A DNA stretch of 59,103 nt from Microbispora corallina (GTDB taxonomy: Bacteria; Actinomycetota; Actinomycetes; Streptosporangiales; Streptosporangiaceae): NCBI RefSeq assembly GCF_016863035.1, contig NZ_BOOC01000044.1, forward strand, positions 1 to 59,103, given 5' to 3'. Shown here one piece after another: positions 13,902 through 22,737 of this stretch. A program made the position numbers and the translations under genes. Within the stretch, counting starts at the first letter, position 1, and each line of letters begins with the position of its first letter. The notes below the pieces were generated by a model, which was not told the origin of the DNA, searched no databases, and saw only the letters and a list, made by a program, of their open reading frames with translations.

Positions 13902-15509
13902 TCACACGACCGGGACGTCCCGGCGGCGGAGGGCGGCGAGCCCGGCCACGCCCAGGGCGACGGCGACGGCCGTCAGCCACAGCAGCGGGACGGCGCTCAC
14001 CGGGCTCCCCGGCACGTGCGGCAGATGGGTGAACGGCGAGACGTCGAGCAGTCGCTGGTCGAGCCCCACGGCGGTCCCGACCAGCCCCGCCAGCAGGCAG
14101 ATCGCGAGGGCGCCCCACCCGGCGGCGGCGAGCCGGGGCAGCGCGCCGGCCAGCGCGATCGTGACCGCGGCCAGCACCCACACCGCGGGAAGCTGCACGA
14201 GGGCCCCCGCCAGCACGCGGGGCACCTGACGCCCGGCGTCCCCGGTGTTGAGGCCGTGGGCGAGGCCCATGGCCAGACCGCCCGCGACCAGGGCCGCCGC
14301 CGGGCCCAGCAGCGAGAAGACGATGTGGCTGCCCGCCCAGCGGACCCGGCTGACGGCCGTGGAGAGCACCGGCTCGGCCCGGCCGGCGCTCTCCTCCGCG
14401 CGCATGCGCAGCGCGGCCTGGACGGCGTACCCGCCCGCGACCATCCCGAGCAGGCCCACGATCCCCGCGAGGTAGCTGTCGATCAGGCCGTTCGCGCCGC
14501 CCATGCGTCCGAGGACCTGCTTCATCTCCGGGCTGGCGTCCACGATGTCGCCGACGCCGTCGGCCAGGTAGCCCAGCACGGCGCCGAGCGCGACGAACGT
14601 CGCGACCCACGCCGCCAGCAGGCTCCGGTGCAGCCGCCACGCCAGCGCGAGCGGCGAGCGCAGCGCGGGCGCGCCGTCGGCCGGGCCGAGCCGGGGCGGC
14701 AGCACACCGGCGCCCAGGTCGCGACGGGCCGACAGCGCGACAGCCGCCGCGGCGAGCACCGCCGTCAACGCCACGGCCAGGACGGCCGGCCACGCCTGCT
14801 CGTCCCCGTACGGCCGGATGCGGTGCACCCACCCGATGGGCGACAGCCACGACAGCCACGAGACGGGGCCGGAGGACAGGCCGCTGACGTCGCCCACGAC
14901 CCGGAGCAGGTAGGCCGCGCCGAGCACGCCGATCGCGATGCCCCGCGCCCCGCCCGCCCCGCCGCTGAGCTGCGCCGCGACGGCCCCGACGGCGGCGAAC
15001 ACCCACCCGATCAGCGCGAACTCCAGCCCGAACGCCCAGGAGCCGCCCGCGGGCAGGCCCTGACCGATCATGCCGCCGGCCAGCACGACGCCGAGGAGCA
15101 GGTCCGCGCAGAAGGTGACGATCAGCGCCGCCGCCAGGCCCGCGTGCCGGCCGACCACGGTCGAGCCGAGAAGCTCGCGGCGGCCCGTCTCCTCCTCGGT
15201 CCTCGTGTGCCGGATGACGGTGAGGATGCTGATCAGGCCGATGACCACGGGGACGAACCCGGCCCGCCAGGCCACCAGCTCCCCGATGCTCGATCCGTCC
15301 AGGGGGCCGTAGAGCACGACGAAGCCCGCGTTGCGCGCGCTGGCGGAGGCGTACCCGGCGCGCAGGGCGGCCGTGGGGAACAGCTCGTTGATGGAGGCGA
15401 CGTAGGAGACCGGGATGATCCCGAGGAAGACGATCCACAGCGGCAGCAGCACCCGGTCCCGCCGCAGGATGAGGCGGGCCAGCCCGCGCGTGCCCGTCAG
15501 TGCGGTCAT
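13902..15509 (-). CDS. ABC exporter permease (two-half, 12-TM type)
   Basis: A 535-residue permease of the exporter type paired with DrrA-like ATPases. Two homologous halves each have about six TM segments, with a cytoplasmic linker near residues 265-300 (ARRDLGAGVLPPRLGP). RHTRTEEETGRRELLGSTVV and RMRAEESAGRAEPVLSTAV are the matching coupling-loop motifs of the two halves. Its ATG overlaps the ATPase stop (ATGA, 15506-15509). It is the last gene of a tetR-ATPase-permease operon and probably exports a drug or lipid-like compound. Confidence 0.85.
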   Translation of the reverse strand: MTALTGTRGLARLILRRDRVLLPLWIVFLGIIPVSYVASINELFPTAALRAGYASASARNAGFVVLYGPLDGSSIGELVAWRAGFVPVVIGLISILTVIRHTRTEEETGRRELLGSTVVGRHAGLAAALIVTFCADLLLGVVLAGGMIGQGLPAGGSWAFGLEFALIGWVFAAVGAVAAQLSGGAGGARGIAIGVLGAAYLLRVVGDVSGLSSGPVSWLSWLSPIGWVHRIRPYGDEQAWPAVLAVALTAVLAAAAVALSARRDLGAGVLPPRLGPADGAPALRSPLALAWRLHRSLLAAWVATFVALGAVLGYLADGVGDIVDASPEMKQVLGRMGGANGLIDSYLAGIVGLLGMVAGGYAVQAALRMRAEESAGRAEPVLSTAVSRVRWAGSHIVFSLLGPAAALVAGGLAMGLAHGLNTGDAGRQVPRVLAGALVQLPAVWVLAAVTIALAGALPRLAAAGWGALAICLLAGLVGTAVGLDQRLLDVSPFTHLPHVPGSPVSAVPLLWLTAVAVALGVAGLAALRRRDVPVV

Positions 15510-16432
15510 CGGGCGGCCTCCGCCGTCGCCGCCTCGCCGTCGGCCGGGCCGCGGTCGTAGTGGCGCAGGAACAGCTCCTCGAGCGTGGGCGGCCGGCTCA
15601 CCAGGCTGCGCACGCCGACGGCGGTGAGGTGCCGCAGCGCCGGGTCCAGCGCGGCGGAGTCGACGTCGAACCGCACGGTGGCGCCGTCGGCGCGCAGGTC
15701 GTGGACCCCGGGCAGGCCGGCGAGCCCGTCCACCGGGCCGGCCAGCTCGGCCTGGATGGAGGTGCGGGTCAGGTGCCGCAGGTCGGCGAGGCTGCCCGTC
15801 TCGACGGCGCGGCCGTCCCTGATGATCGTGACCCTGTCGCACAGCTCCTCGACCTCGGAGAGGATGTGGCTGGACAGCAGCACGGTCCGGTCGCCGCGGC
15901 GCCGCTCCTCGCGGACGACGTCGCGGAACGCCTCCTCCATCAGCGGGTCGAGGCCGGAGGTGGGCTCGTCGAGCAGCAGCAGTTCGACGTCGGAGGCGAG
16001 GGCGGCCACCAGGGCCACCTTCTGCCGGTTGCCCTTGGAGTAGGCCCGGCCCTTCTTGCGGGGGTCGAGGTCGAAGCGCTTCAGCAGGTCGTCGCGGCGC
16101 CGCTTGTCCAGCCCGCCGCGCATGCGGCCGAGCAGGTCGATCACCTCGCCGCCCGACAGGTTGGGCCACAGCGTCACGTCGCCCGGCACGTACGCCAGCC
16201 GGCGGTGCAGCTCGGTCGCCTGGGCCCAGGGGTCGCCGCCGAGCAGCCGGACCGTCCCGGCGTCGGCGCGCAGCATGCCGAGCAGGACCCGGATCGTGGT
16301 GCTCTTTCCCGCGCCGTTCGGCCCGAGGAAGCCGTGCACCTCGCCGGTGCGCACGGCCAGGTCGAGCCCGTCCAGGGCCCGTGTCGGGCCGAATGTCTTG
16401 ACGAGCCCGGTCGCCGAGATGGCGTCATTCAT
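15506..16432 (-). CDS. ABC exporter ATP-binding protein
   Basis: A 308-residue ATPase of the drug-exporter (DrrA-like) group. Walker A is GPNGAGKST near residues 38-46, Walker B is LLLLDEPTSGLD, and the switch is SSHILSEVEELCDRV. The signature motif reads YSKGNRQK instead of LSGGQ, a common variant in this subfamily. About 80 C-terminal residues form the usual accessory domain ending near PPTLEELFLRHYD. Its start overlaps the TetR gene by 8 bases, and its stop overlaps the permease start. Confidence 0.92.
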   Translation of the reverse strand: MNDAISATGLVKTFGPTRALDGLDLAVRTGEVHGFLGPNGAGKSTTIRVLLGMLRADAGTVRLLGGDPWAQATELHRRLAYVPGDVTLWPNLSGGEVIDLLGRMRGGLDKRRRDDLLKRFDLDPRKKGRAYSKGNRQKVALVAALASDVELLLLDEPTSGLDPLMEEAFRDVVREERRRGDRTVLLSSHILSEVEELCDRVTIIRDGRAVETGSLADLRHLTRTSIQAELAGPVDGLAGLPGVHDLRADGATVRFDVDSAALDPALRHLTAVGVRSLVSRPPTLEELFLRHYDRGPADGEAATAEAAR

Positions 16433-17117
16433 CGTGGAGCTCCTCGTCTGGGCCGGGTGCGGCCTCGCGCCCGGCGGGGGTGGCCCGGTGCGCCGTCCTG
16501 TCGAGCGCGTCGAGCAGCACGGCCGCCTCCTCCGGGCTGATGAGGGGATGGGAGTAGATGTCGAGCAGCGCCCGCGACAGCAGGAGGTCGCCCTCGGGGC
16601 TGAACATGTCGACGCCCAGCCCCCGGGACACGTGCTCGTACAGGATCGGGACGGCCATCGCCATGGCGGTCGCGATCGTGGCCCGGACCCTGAGAGGGAC
16701 GACGGGCGGATCGGGGCGCTTCAGATCGGCGAGCCACTCCTCGGTCAGGTTCACGACCTCGTCGAAGAGGGAGGCTGCCGCCCCCTCGGACAGGGCGCGG
16801 GCCATGTAGCGCTGGTACGGCCGCAGGGCCGCCCGTGACTGCTGGATGTAGCTCATGTCCGTGTGGCTGGTGTCGGCCCGCACCCGATCGTTGAACCGGT
16901 GGACCAGCGCGACCAGGTACTCGTCGCACGCCTCGCGCAGCCCCTGCTTCGAACCGAAGTGGTGGCGGACCAGCCCGGGGGACACACCCGCGGTCTCGGC
17001 GATCCCCCGGATCGTCGCCCGCTCGAATCCGTGCTCCCCGAAGTGGAACAGGGCCGCGTCCCTGATCCGGGCGCGTGCGGTGAGGTCTTCCGGGTCCCGC
17101 TCCGTCGTCACTGTCAC
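16425..17117 (-). CDS. TetR-family regulator of the ABC exporter operon
   Basis: A 230-residue TetR protein. The N-terminal HTH (residues about 10-55) contains RIRDAALFHFGEHGFERATIRGIAETAGVSPGLVRHHFGSKQGL. The C-terminal ligand domain is helical. It is the first gene of the leftward tetR-ATPase-permease operon, so it is probably a local repressor. The start is uncertain between GTG 17117 and GTG 17111; an AGGACAGG stretch precedes both. The palindrome at 17163-17178 lies just upstream and may be its operator. Confidence 0.87.
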   Translation of the reverse strand: MTVTTERDPEDLTARARIRDAALFHFGEHGFERATIRGIAETAGVSPGLVRHHFGSKQGLREACDEYLVALVHRFNDRVRADTSHTDMSYIQQSRAALRPYQRYMARALSEGAAASLFDEVVNLTEEWLADLKRPDPPVVPLRVRATIATAMAMAVPILYEHVSRGLGVDMFSPEGDLLLSRALLDIYSHPLISPEEAAVLLDALDRTAHRATPAGREAAPGPDEELHDE

Positions 17118-17162
17118 CTGTCCTGTACGCCGATACAGCAAACTATCCGTGCGTGAAGGATG

Positions 17163-17178
17163 CTATACACACGTATAG
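17163..17178. promoter_or_regulatory. Palindrome in tetR/merR divergent region
   Basis: CTATACACACGTATAG has 6-bp arms and a 4-bp centre. It lies 46 bp upstream of the TetR start and 96 bp upstream of the MerR start. Position favours TetR autoregulation; the MerR gene has its own spacer operator further right. Confidence 0.5.
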
Positions 17179-17201
17179 TCGCCCGTCCAGGCGGGGTGGT
17201 G

Positions 17202-17232
17202 TTGACCTTGTCCCTGGGGGAGGCTGCAGCAT
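17202..17232 (+). promoter_or_regulatory. MerR-type promoter/operator of the merR gene
   Basis: A TTGACC -35 element at 17202 and a CAGCAT -10-like element at 17227 are 19 bp apart, the over-long spacer typical of MerR-activated promoters. The spacer holds an imperfect dyad (ACCT..CCC..GGG..AGGCT). Transcription would begin about 35 bases before the GTG at 17274, supporting that start and autoregulation. Confidence 0.6.
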
Positions 17233-17273
17233 CGAGGCGACCGGGCGAGGTGCCCGGGACGAGGGAGGACGGC

Positions 17274-18131
17274 GTGGGGCTGCTGACGATCGGGGCGTTC
17301 GCGCGGGCCTCGCGGCTGTCGCCCAAGGCCCTTCGCCTGTACGACGAGCTGGGCCTGCTCCGCCCGGCCAGGACCGATCCGGATTCGGGCTACCGCTTCT
17401 ACGACCCGGCGCAGCTCGAACGGGCCCGCCTGGTCGCCTGGCTGCGCAGGCTCGGGATGCCGCTGGCCCGGATCAGGGCGGTCTGCGACCTGGATCCCGA
17501 GGCGGCCGCCGCCGACGTCGCGGCCTACTGGGCGGAGGTCGAGGCCGAGACGGCGGACCGGCGGGGCCTCGCCGTCCTCCTCGTCGACCATCTGTCGGGA
17601 AAGGACACCGCCATGGCCGAGGTCGCCGTACGCGACATGCCCGCGCGGATGCTGCTGAGCATCCAGCGCCATCTCATGGCCGAGCAGCTCGAGGCGTTCA
17701 CCACCGGGCTGGTGCTGCGGCTCGGCGACGGCTCGGTGCCGGGGCTGCCCGGGATCGAGGGGGCGCCGTTCCTCATCTACTACGGGCAGGTGGACGAGGA
17801 CGGCGACGGGCCGGTGGAGTTCTGCCGCCCGGTCCCCGACTCGGAGGCCGAGGGGGTCGCGGCGCGCTTCCAGGACCTGGCCCTGCGTGCCGAGCCCGCC
17901 CACCGCGAGGCGTACGTGCGCCTCACGAAGGCCCAGACGGGCCAGGCGGGGTCGCTGCGCGCGCTCCAGGCGCTGGAGCGGTGGGCCGCCGAGCACGGGG
18001 AGACGCCCCAGGGGGTCTCGGTCCGGACGGTCTTCTTCGCCGACCCGAGGACGGCGGGAGACGACGATCCGGTCATGGACGTCGTCGCCTCCCTCCCCAG
18101 GCGGGTCACCCCGGGTACTCCCGGAGCGTGA
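17274..18131 (+). CDS. MerR-family regulator with GyrI-like effector domain
   Basis: A 285-residue regulator. The MerR HTH is at residues 2-70 (LLTIGAFARASRLSPKALRLYDELGLLRPARTDPDSGYRFYDPAQLERA), followed by a coiled-coil helix. The C-terminal half (about 115-285) begins at VAVRDMPARMLLSIQRHL and resembles the GyrI-like small-molecule-binding domain of BltR/BmrR-type activators. GTG 17274 has a GGGAGG ribosome site 6 bases upstream, better than any upstream start. Such proteins activate multidrug-response genes. Its 3' end overlaps the convergent monooxygenase by 26 bases. Confidence 0.87.
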   Translation: MGLLTIGAFARASRLSPKALRLYDELGLLRPARTDPDSGYRFYDPAQLERARLVAWLRRLGMPLARIRAVCDLDPEAAAADVAAYWAEVEAETADRRGLAVLLVDHLSGKDTAMAEVAVRDMPARMLLSIQRHLMAEQLEAFTTGLVLRLGDGSVPGLPGIEGAPFLIYYGQVDEDGDGPVEFCRPVPDSEAEGVAARFQDLALRAEPAHREAYVRLTKAQTGQAGSLRALQALERWAAEHGETPQGVSVRTVFFADPRTAGDDDPVMDVVASLPRRVTPGTPGA

Positions 18132-19284
18132 TCGAGGTGGCCGCCTTCGTGGTGAGCCGGTCGAGGACGCCCGCGAGCAGCCGTGACGTCATCACCCGGT
18201 AGAGGCGGTTGCGGCGCCGGATCCTCGCCCGGGTGGGCGGGGCGAGGAAGGGGCCCGAGTTGGCCCCGATCCGCTGGCACGCCTTCGCGAACCCGCGGAT
18301 CAGGTTCTCGTACTCGGCGAACCCGGTCCGGTGGTCGCCCCCGGCGGCCGCCAGCTCGCCCGCGAGGACGTGGGACGACACCAGCGCCATGCCCGCGCCC
18401 ATGCCGCCGAAGGTGGCGCCGTAGCCGGCGTCCCCGATCAGCGCCACCCGGCCCTGGGTGAAGCGGTCCATCCGGACCAGACCGATGGTGTCGAAGTAGA
18501 AGTCGGGGGCCGTGGGCAGGTGCTCCAGCAGCCGCGGGACCTCCCAGCCGGCCCCGGCGTACGCGTCCGCCACGATCCTCCGCTGCCCGGAGACGTCCTG
18601 ACGGTCGTACCCGAGGCCCTCCGCGTGGAAGACGGCCATCACGTTGAGCGCGCCGCCCGGGACGGCGGTGACGCCGAGCGCCCGGCCGGGCTCGTTGTAC
18701 AGCAGGGTCCCCTGGCCCAGCCCGAGGTGGTCGGGCGCGTTGAACAGCGCCACGTGGTAGCCGGAGGGGCGGACGAACCGCGACTCCGGGCCGAAGGCGA
18801 GCCGGCGGACGCCTGAGTGGAGCCCGTCCGCCCCCACCACCAGGTCGAAGGTCCGGACTGCGCCGCTGTCGAAGGCGACCTCGACCCCGTCCGGCGTCTC
18901 GGTCATGGCGGCGATCGAGTCGCCGAAGACGTACTCCGCGTCGTCCTTGGTCCGGTCGTACAGCAGGCGGACCAGGTCCCCTCTGAGGATCTCCACCTCG
19001 CCGCCGGCGAACTCCGGGGGGAGGCTCACGATCGGACGGCCCTCGGAGTCGACGATGTCCCACCTGCCGGGCCGGGTGCGCATCCGCTTGACGTCGTCCA
19101 GCAGGCCCATCTTCCTCAGGAGGGCCATGTGGACGTGGCCGCGGAAGTCGACGGCCTGGCCGCCCTCCCGCAGGGCCGGGGCCCGCTCGACGACTGTGGG
19201 GGTGAAGCCGTACCGGCGCAGCCAGTAGGCCAGGGACGGGCCGGCGATGCTCGCGCCGGAGATCAGGACGGTGGTGCTCCTCAT
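18106..19284 (-). CDS. FAD-dependent monooxygenase (PHBH/TetX-like)
   Basis: A 392-residue class A flavin monooxygenase. Features are the Rossmann motif VLISGASIAGPSLAYWLRRYG at the N-terminus, the DG motif LVVGADGLHSGVRR near residue 155, and the GD motif RVALIGDAGYGATFGGMGAGMA near residue 285. The family hydroxylates aromatic or polyketide compounds; TetX members inactivate tetracyclines. The nearby ribosome-protection GTPase and exporter make an antibiotic-related role attractive, but substrate cannot be told from sequence. A GAGGAG-type ribosome site precedes the ATG. Confidence 0.85.
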   Translation of the reverse strand: MRSTTVLISGASIAGPSLAYWLRRYGFTPTVVERAPALREGGQAVDFRGHVHMALLRKMGLLDDVKRMRTRPGRWDIVDSEGRPIVSLPPEFAGGEVEILRGDLVRLLYDRTKDDAEYVFGDSIAAMTETPDGVEVAFDSGAVRTFDLVVGADGLHSGVRRLAFGPESRFVRPSGYHVALFNAPDHLGLGQGTLLYNEPGRALGVTAVPGGALNVMAVFHAEGLGYDRQDVSGQRRIVADAYAGAGWEVPRLLEHLPTAPDFYFDTIGLVRMDRFTQGRVALIGDAGYGATFGGMGAGMALVSSHVLAGELAAAGGDHRTGFAEYENLIRGFAKACQRIGANSGPFLAPPTRARIRRRNRLYRVMTSRLLAGVLDRLTTKAATSITLREYPG

Positions 19285-19423
19285 GGTTCGCGCTCCTCGT
19301 GCGGTCCCGCGCCGCCCCGTGCGGCCGCGACGACCACAGGTTCGGCGCGGGCGCTGACCGCACGACCACCGTCCGCTGACGGCGCCGGTCAGGCCGCTGA
19401 CGGGACGGCGCGGGACCCGGCGC

Positions 19424-20824
19424 TCAGAGGTTGATCATGTGGCCCGCCAGGCCGTGGATCGCCTCCTTGACCGCCTCGCCGAGCGTGGGGTGCGCGTGGA
19501 CGTTGCGCGCCACCTCGTGCACGGTCAGGTCCCACTGCTGCGCGAGCGTCAGCTCCGGCAGCAGCTCGGTCACGTCGGGGCCGATCATGTGCGCGCCCAG
19601 CAGCTCGCCGTACGCCGCGTCGCTGAGGACCTTGACGAACCCGTTCGCGTCGCCGAGCCCGTGGGCCTTGCCGTTCGCCGTGAACGGGAACTTCGCCACC
19701 TTCACGTCGAAGCCGCGCTCGCGCGCCTGCGCCTCGGTGAACCCGAAGCTCGCGATCTGCGGCTGGCAGTAGGTGGCCCGGGGGACCATGACGTAGTCGA
19801 TTTCCATCGTCTCGGCGCCCCCGATGGTCTCGGCGGCCACCACGCCCATCGCCTCCGCGGCGTGCGCGAGCATGAGCTTGGCCGTCACGTCCCCCACCGC
19901 GAAGATGTGCGGGACGCTCGTGCGGCACCGGCCGTCCACGTCGATCGCGCCTCGATCGGTCAGCCGCACGCCGGTGGTCTCCAGCCCGTAGCCCTCGACC
20001 CGAGGGCGGAACCCGACGGCCTGGAGCACCTTGTCCGCCTCCAGCGTCCGGGTCCCCCCGTCGCCGGACACCGTCACCCGGACCTGCTCGCCGGAGTCGT
20101 CGATCTCGTCCACCCGGGTCGAGGTCAGCACCTCGACGCCGAGCCGCCGGTAGCGCCGCGCCAGCTCGGCCGACACCTCCTCGTCCTCCAGCGGGACCAT
20201 GCGGTCGAGGTACTCGACGATCGTCACCCGCACGCCGTAGCTGCTCAGCACGTACGCGAACTCGACGCCGATGGCGCCCGCGCCCGCGATGACGACGCTC
20301 TCGGGCAGCTTGTCGCTGAGGATCTGCTCCTCGTAGGTCACTACCCGCTCGCTGACCGACGTGCCGGGCAGCAGCCGGGTCGTGGCGCCGGTGGCGACGA
20401 CGCAGTGGTCGAACGTCACCGTGCTCGACGAGCCGTCCGCGCCCTCGACGCGGATGGTGTGGGCGTCGGTGAACGTGCCCCGGCCGTTGTACTCGGTGAT
20501 GCCGTTCTTCCTCATGAGGTAGTGGACGCCCTTGACCCGGCCGTCCGCGACCTTGCGGCTGCGCCGGAAGGCCTCGCCGTAGTCGAAGGTGACCCGCCCG
20601 TCGACCTGGATGCCGTACGTCGCCGCCTCGTGGGACAGGAGGTGGACGATCTCGGCGTTGCGCAGCAGCGCCTTGGAGGGGATGCACCCCACGTTGAGGC
20701 AGACCCCGCCCCAGTAGCGTTCCTCGACGACCGCCGCGCTGAGCCCGAGCTGGGCCGCCCGGATTGCGGCGACGTATCCGCCGATGCCGGCGCCGAGGAC
20801 CACGACGTCGTAGTGATCGCTCAT
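19424..20824 (-). CDS. lpdA: Dihydrolipoyl dehydrogenase (E3)
   Basis: A 466-residue flavoprotein disulfide reductase. Features are the FAD motif VVLGAGIGGYVAAIRAAQLG, the redox pair Cys42/Cys47 in GGVCLNVGCIPSK, the NAD motif VVIAGAGAIGVEFAYVLSSYG, the second FAD motif FAVGDVT, and the C-terminal His-Glu dyad in HAHPTLGEAVKEA. It oxidises dihydrolipoamide of 2-oxoacid dehydrogenase E2 subunits to lipoamide with NAD+. A TAGGGT -10-like element ends 6 bases before the ATG, which may mean a leaderless mRNA. It is about 30 kb from the E1/E2 genes at 51.2-54.7 kb, which lack their own E3. Confidence 0.92.
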   Translation of the reverse strand: MSDHYDVVVLGAGIGGYVAAIRAAQLGLSAAVVEERYWGGVCLNVGCIPSKALLRNAEIVHLLSHEAATYGIQVDGRVTFDYGEAFRRSRKVADGRVKGVHYLMRKNGITEYNGRGTFTDAHTIRVEGADGSSSTVTFDHCVVATGATTRLLPGTSVSERVVTYEEQILSDKLPESVVIAGAGAIGVEFAYVLSSYGVRVTIVEYLDRMVPLEDEEVSAELARRYRRLGVEVLTSTRVDEIDDSGEQVRVTVSGDGGTRTLEADKVLQAVGFRPRVEGYGLETTGVRLTDRGAIDVDGRCRTSVPHIFAVGDVTAKLMLAHAAEAMGVVAAETIGGAETMEIDYVMVPRATYCQPQIASFGFTEAQARERGFDVKVAKFPFTANGKAHGLGDANGFVKVLSDAAYGELLGAHMIGPDVTELLPELTLAQQWDLTVHEVARNVHAHPTLGEAVKEAIHGLAGHMINL

Positions 20825-20940
20825 GCCCGGACCCTACGCTCCGGCGCCGCGTCGGGCGCGGGCGGGGGCGGCTCCCCGGGGGTTGACCCTCGCGGCAGGG
20901 GTAGGGACCCGGTACGCCCAGCGAGGGAGGAGTGACGGAC

Positions 20941-21339
20941 ATGAGCGAGTTCGAGCGTTCGCGCAGGATGCCGGTCGCGGCCGGCCAGGTCTTCGACACC
21001 GCGTGCGACGTGGACAGGCTCGACCTGTGGCTGCCGCGCGACCTGCACGTCCGGGCAGAGGAGCCGCCCGCGGTCACCGTGCACGAGGACGCCACCGGCG
21101 AGGACGCCCGGGCCCTGCTGCGCTCGGAGCGCGACCAGCTCAGGATGGAGTGGGGGACGCGGGACGTCGACCGCTACGCCGGCTGGCTCCAGGTCGCCGG
21201 GATCGGCGACGACGCCAGCGACGTCACCGTCCACCTCTCGTTCTTCGACGAGGCCCACGTGCCCCCGGCCGAGGCCGTCGAGAGCGCGCTCGACGAGAGC
21301 CTCGAACGCCTGGAGGGCCAGGTGACCCCGCAGGGCTGA
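20941..21339 (+). CDS. SRPBCC-family (START-like) protein
   Basis: A 132-residue protein with the Bet v1/SRPBCC-like opening (SRRMPVAAGQVFDTACDVDRLDLWLP) and alternating strands ending in a long C-terminal helix (ESALDESLERLEGQV). These helix-grip folds bind hydrophobic ligands. The ATG at 20941 is chosen because GGGAGG (20925-20930) is 10 bases upstream. The GTG at 20932 would be one base from it. Divergent from lpdA. Function unknown. Confidence 0.65.
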   Translation: MSEFERSRRMPVAAGQVFDTACDVDRLDLWLPRDLHVRAEEPPAVTVHEDATGEDARALLRSERDQLRMEWGTRDVDRYAGWLQVAGIGDDASDVTVHLSFFDEAHVPPAEAVESALDESLERLEGQVTPQG

Positions 21340-21459
21340 GGCGTGGCGGCGAAGCGGCGGGGGTAAAGCGGACAAAGCGGCGTTGCCCGAGAAATGACGC
21401 TTCCTTAATCCCGGAATGTCCGAGTCCAGGGTAGGAAAGCGCCGACCAAGGGGGGCGAC

Positions 21460-22032
21460 ATGACCACGCACGCAGGCAGGGTCTCCACACCGCGCCACAT
21501 CCCCGCCGGTGCGCCGGCCAGCGGAGACGGCATCGTCGTGGGGACGGGCACGGTGGTGATCGACGTCTACGTCGACTTCCTGTGCCCGTTCTGCCGCCAG
21601 TTCGAGGAGACGGCCGGCCCGACGCTGCACAGGCTGGTGGACGACGGGCTCGTCAGCATCGTCTACCACCCGATGGCGTTCCTCGACCAGCTCTCGGCCG
21701 ACCACTACTCCTCCCGCGCGTCCGCGGCGTCCGGGTGCGCCGCCGACGGCGGTCTGTTCGTGGAGTACGCCGAGGCGCTGTTCGCGAACCAGCCGCCGGA
21801 GGGCGGGCCGGGCCTCACGGACGACGAGCTGATCGGGATCGGCGACCTCGTCGGGCTCGATCCGCCGTTCGCCGGGTGCGTGCGCGACCGCACGTACCTC
21901 GACTGGGCGGCGTACGTCACGGACAAGGCGATGGAACGGGGGGTCAGCGGCACGCCGACCGTGCTCGTGGAGGACGTCCCGGTGCCCGCGAACGTCCGCT
22001 CGATCACGCAGGCGGTCGCCGCGGCCCGCTGA
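21460..22032 (+). CDS. DsbA-like thioredoxin-fold oxidoreductase
   Basis: A 190-residue thioredoxin-4/DsbA-type protein. The CPFC redox motif (Cys42, Cys45) lies in DVYVDFLCPFCRQFEE. The inserted helical region is rich in Ala/Ser/Tyr, and the cis-Pro loop GVSGTPTVLVEDVPV is near residue 165. No signal peptide is visible, so it is probably cytoplasmic, like many actinobacterial paralogues of the secreted form. An AAGGGGGG ribosome site precedes the ATG. Its physiological partner is not apparent from neighbours. Confidence 0.85.
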   Translation: MTTHAGRVSTPRHIPAGAPASGDGIVVGTGTVVIDVYVDFLCPFCRQFEETAGPTLHRLVDDGLVSIVYHPMAFLDQLSADHYSSRASAASGCAADGGLFVEYAEALFANQPPEGGPGLTDDELIGIGDLVGLDPPFAGCVRDRTYLDWAAYVTDKAMERGVSGTPTVLVEDVPVPANVRSITQAVAAAR

Positions 22033-22050
22033 CCCCGGGCCGGGCGCCGG

Positions 22051-22263
22051 TCATTCGCGGACGTCCCCGCCCGGCAGGTCCTCGCCCGGCGGCGTGCCGG
22101 GGTCGCCCCCCGGGAGCGGCGGCGTGAACGCGGACGCCCGGGGGCCGGCGAGGCCCAGGACCTGCCGGATCCACGCCTCCAGCCCGGTGGGGTCGGGCGG
22201 GGTCAGCGGTGTGGGTTCCGTTCCCGGTCTCTGCGGTCCGGGTCCCTGCGCGGGCGTGGTCAC
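22051..22263 (-). CDS. Small Pro-rich hypothetical protein
   Basis: A 70-residue Pro/Gly-rich peptide with one helical patch (GLEAWIRQVLGLAG). GTG 22263 (or the GTG just before it at 22266) follows a strong GGAGAGGA ribosome site. It converges on the DsbA-like gene. No family is recognised, and low complexity leaves some doubt that it is real. Confidence 0.45.
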   Translation of the reverse strand: MTTPAQGPGPQRPGTEPTPLTPPDPTGLEAWIRQVLGLAGPRASAFTPPLPGGDPGTPPGEDLPGGDVRE

Positions 22264-22266
22264 CAC

Positions 22267-22737
22267 CGTCTCCTCTCCGGAACGGGAGCCGGTGCCGCCG
22301 CGTGACGCGCGCCGCCGCATGACGATCGTGGAGACGTACGCTCGGCCATCCTGGTGCTCCTTGTCTGTCGCACGACCAGGCGAAGGGGGGCTTCGCGCGG
22401 AGAACGCCTCCCCGGCAGGTCGGGGGCCCTCACGGCAGGCGTCAGAGGCTCAGCATCGCACCGCCCCCGCCGGGCGGCGGGGCAGGACCTCGTGATCGCT
22501 TTCCGTGTCGGCCACAGCCAGTCACCGTATGACTTTTACCCCATTTTCCCGAAATTTGACTTTCTATCCGCTTCGCTGGGCGGCCGGGGAACGACGTCAC
22601 GGGCGGGGCCGCGGCGGCACGCCAACCCACTCCCACGAGACGGCAAAGGCCTGTCCCGGATCTTCGTGTCCGCCGGGCGGGGCCACGCTCACCGCGTGTC
22701 TCCTGGGAGCCACTCGCCTACTTCCCTGGAGCCGAAG
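22267..22737. other. 471-bp region without a supported gene
   Basis: This is the upstream region of the lipoprotein gene. The right part (about 22505-22575) is AT-richer than the surroundings, with runs such as TTTTACCCCATTTTCCCG and a TTTGACTTTCTATCC stretch that may hold a promoter. I found no riboswitch, tRNA or convincing ORF here. Confidence 0.4.

Noticed and set aside
12687..15560. Plus-strand open frame over the Tet-type and ABC permease genes
   Set aside because: It crosses a terminator and two convergent genes; the product is Arg/Gln-rich with no domains.
22267..22737. Possible riboswitch or c-di-AMP element before the lipoprotein gene
   Set aside because: I could not find conserved core motifs of known riboswitches; the AT-rich part alone is not evidence.
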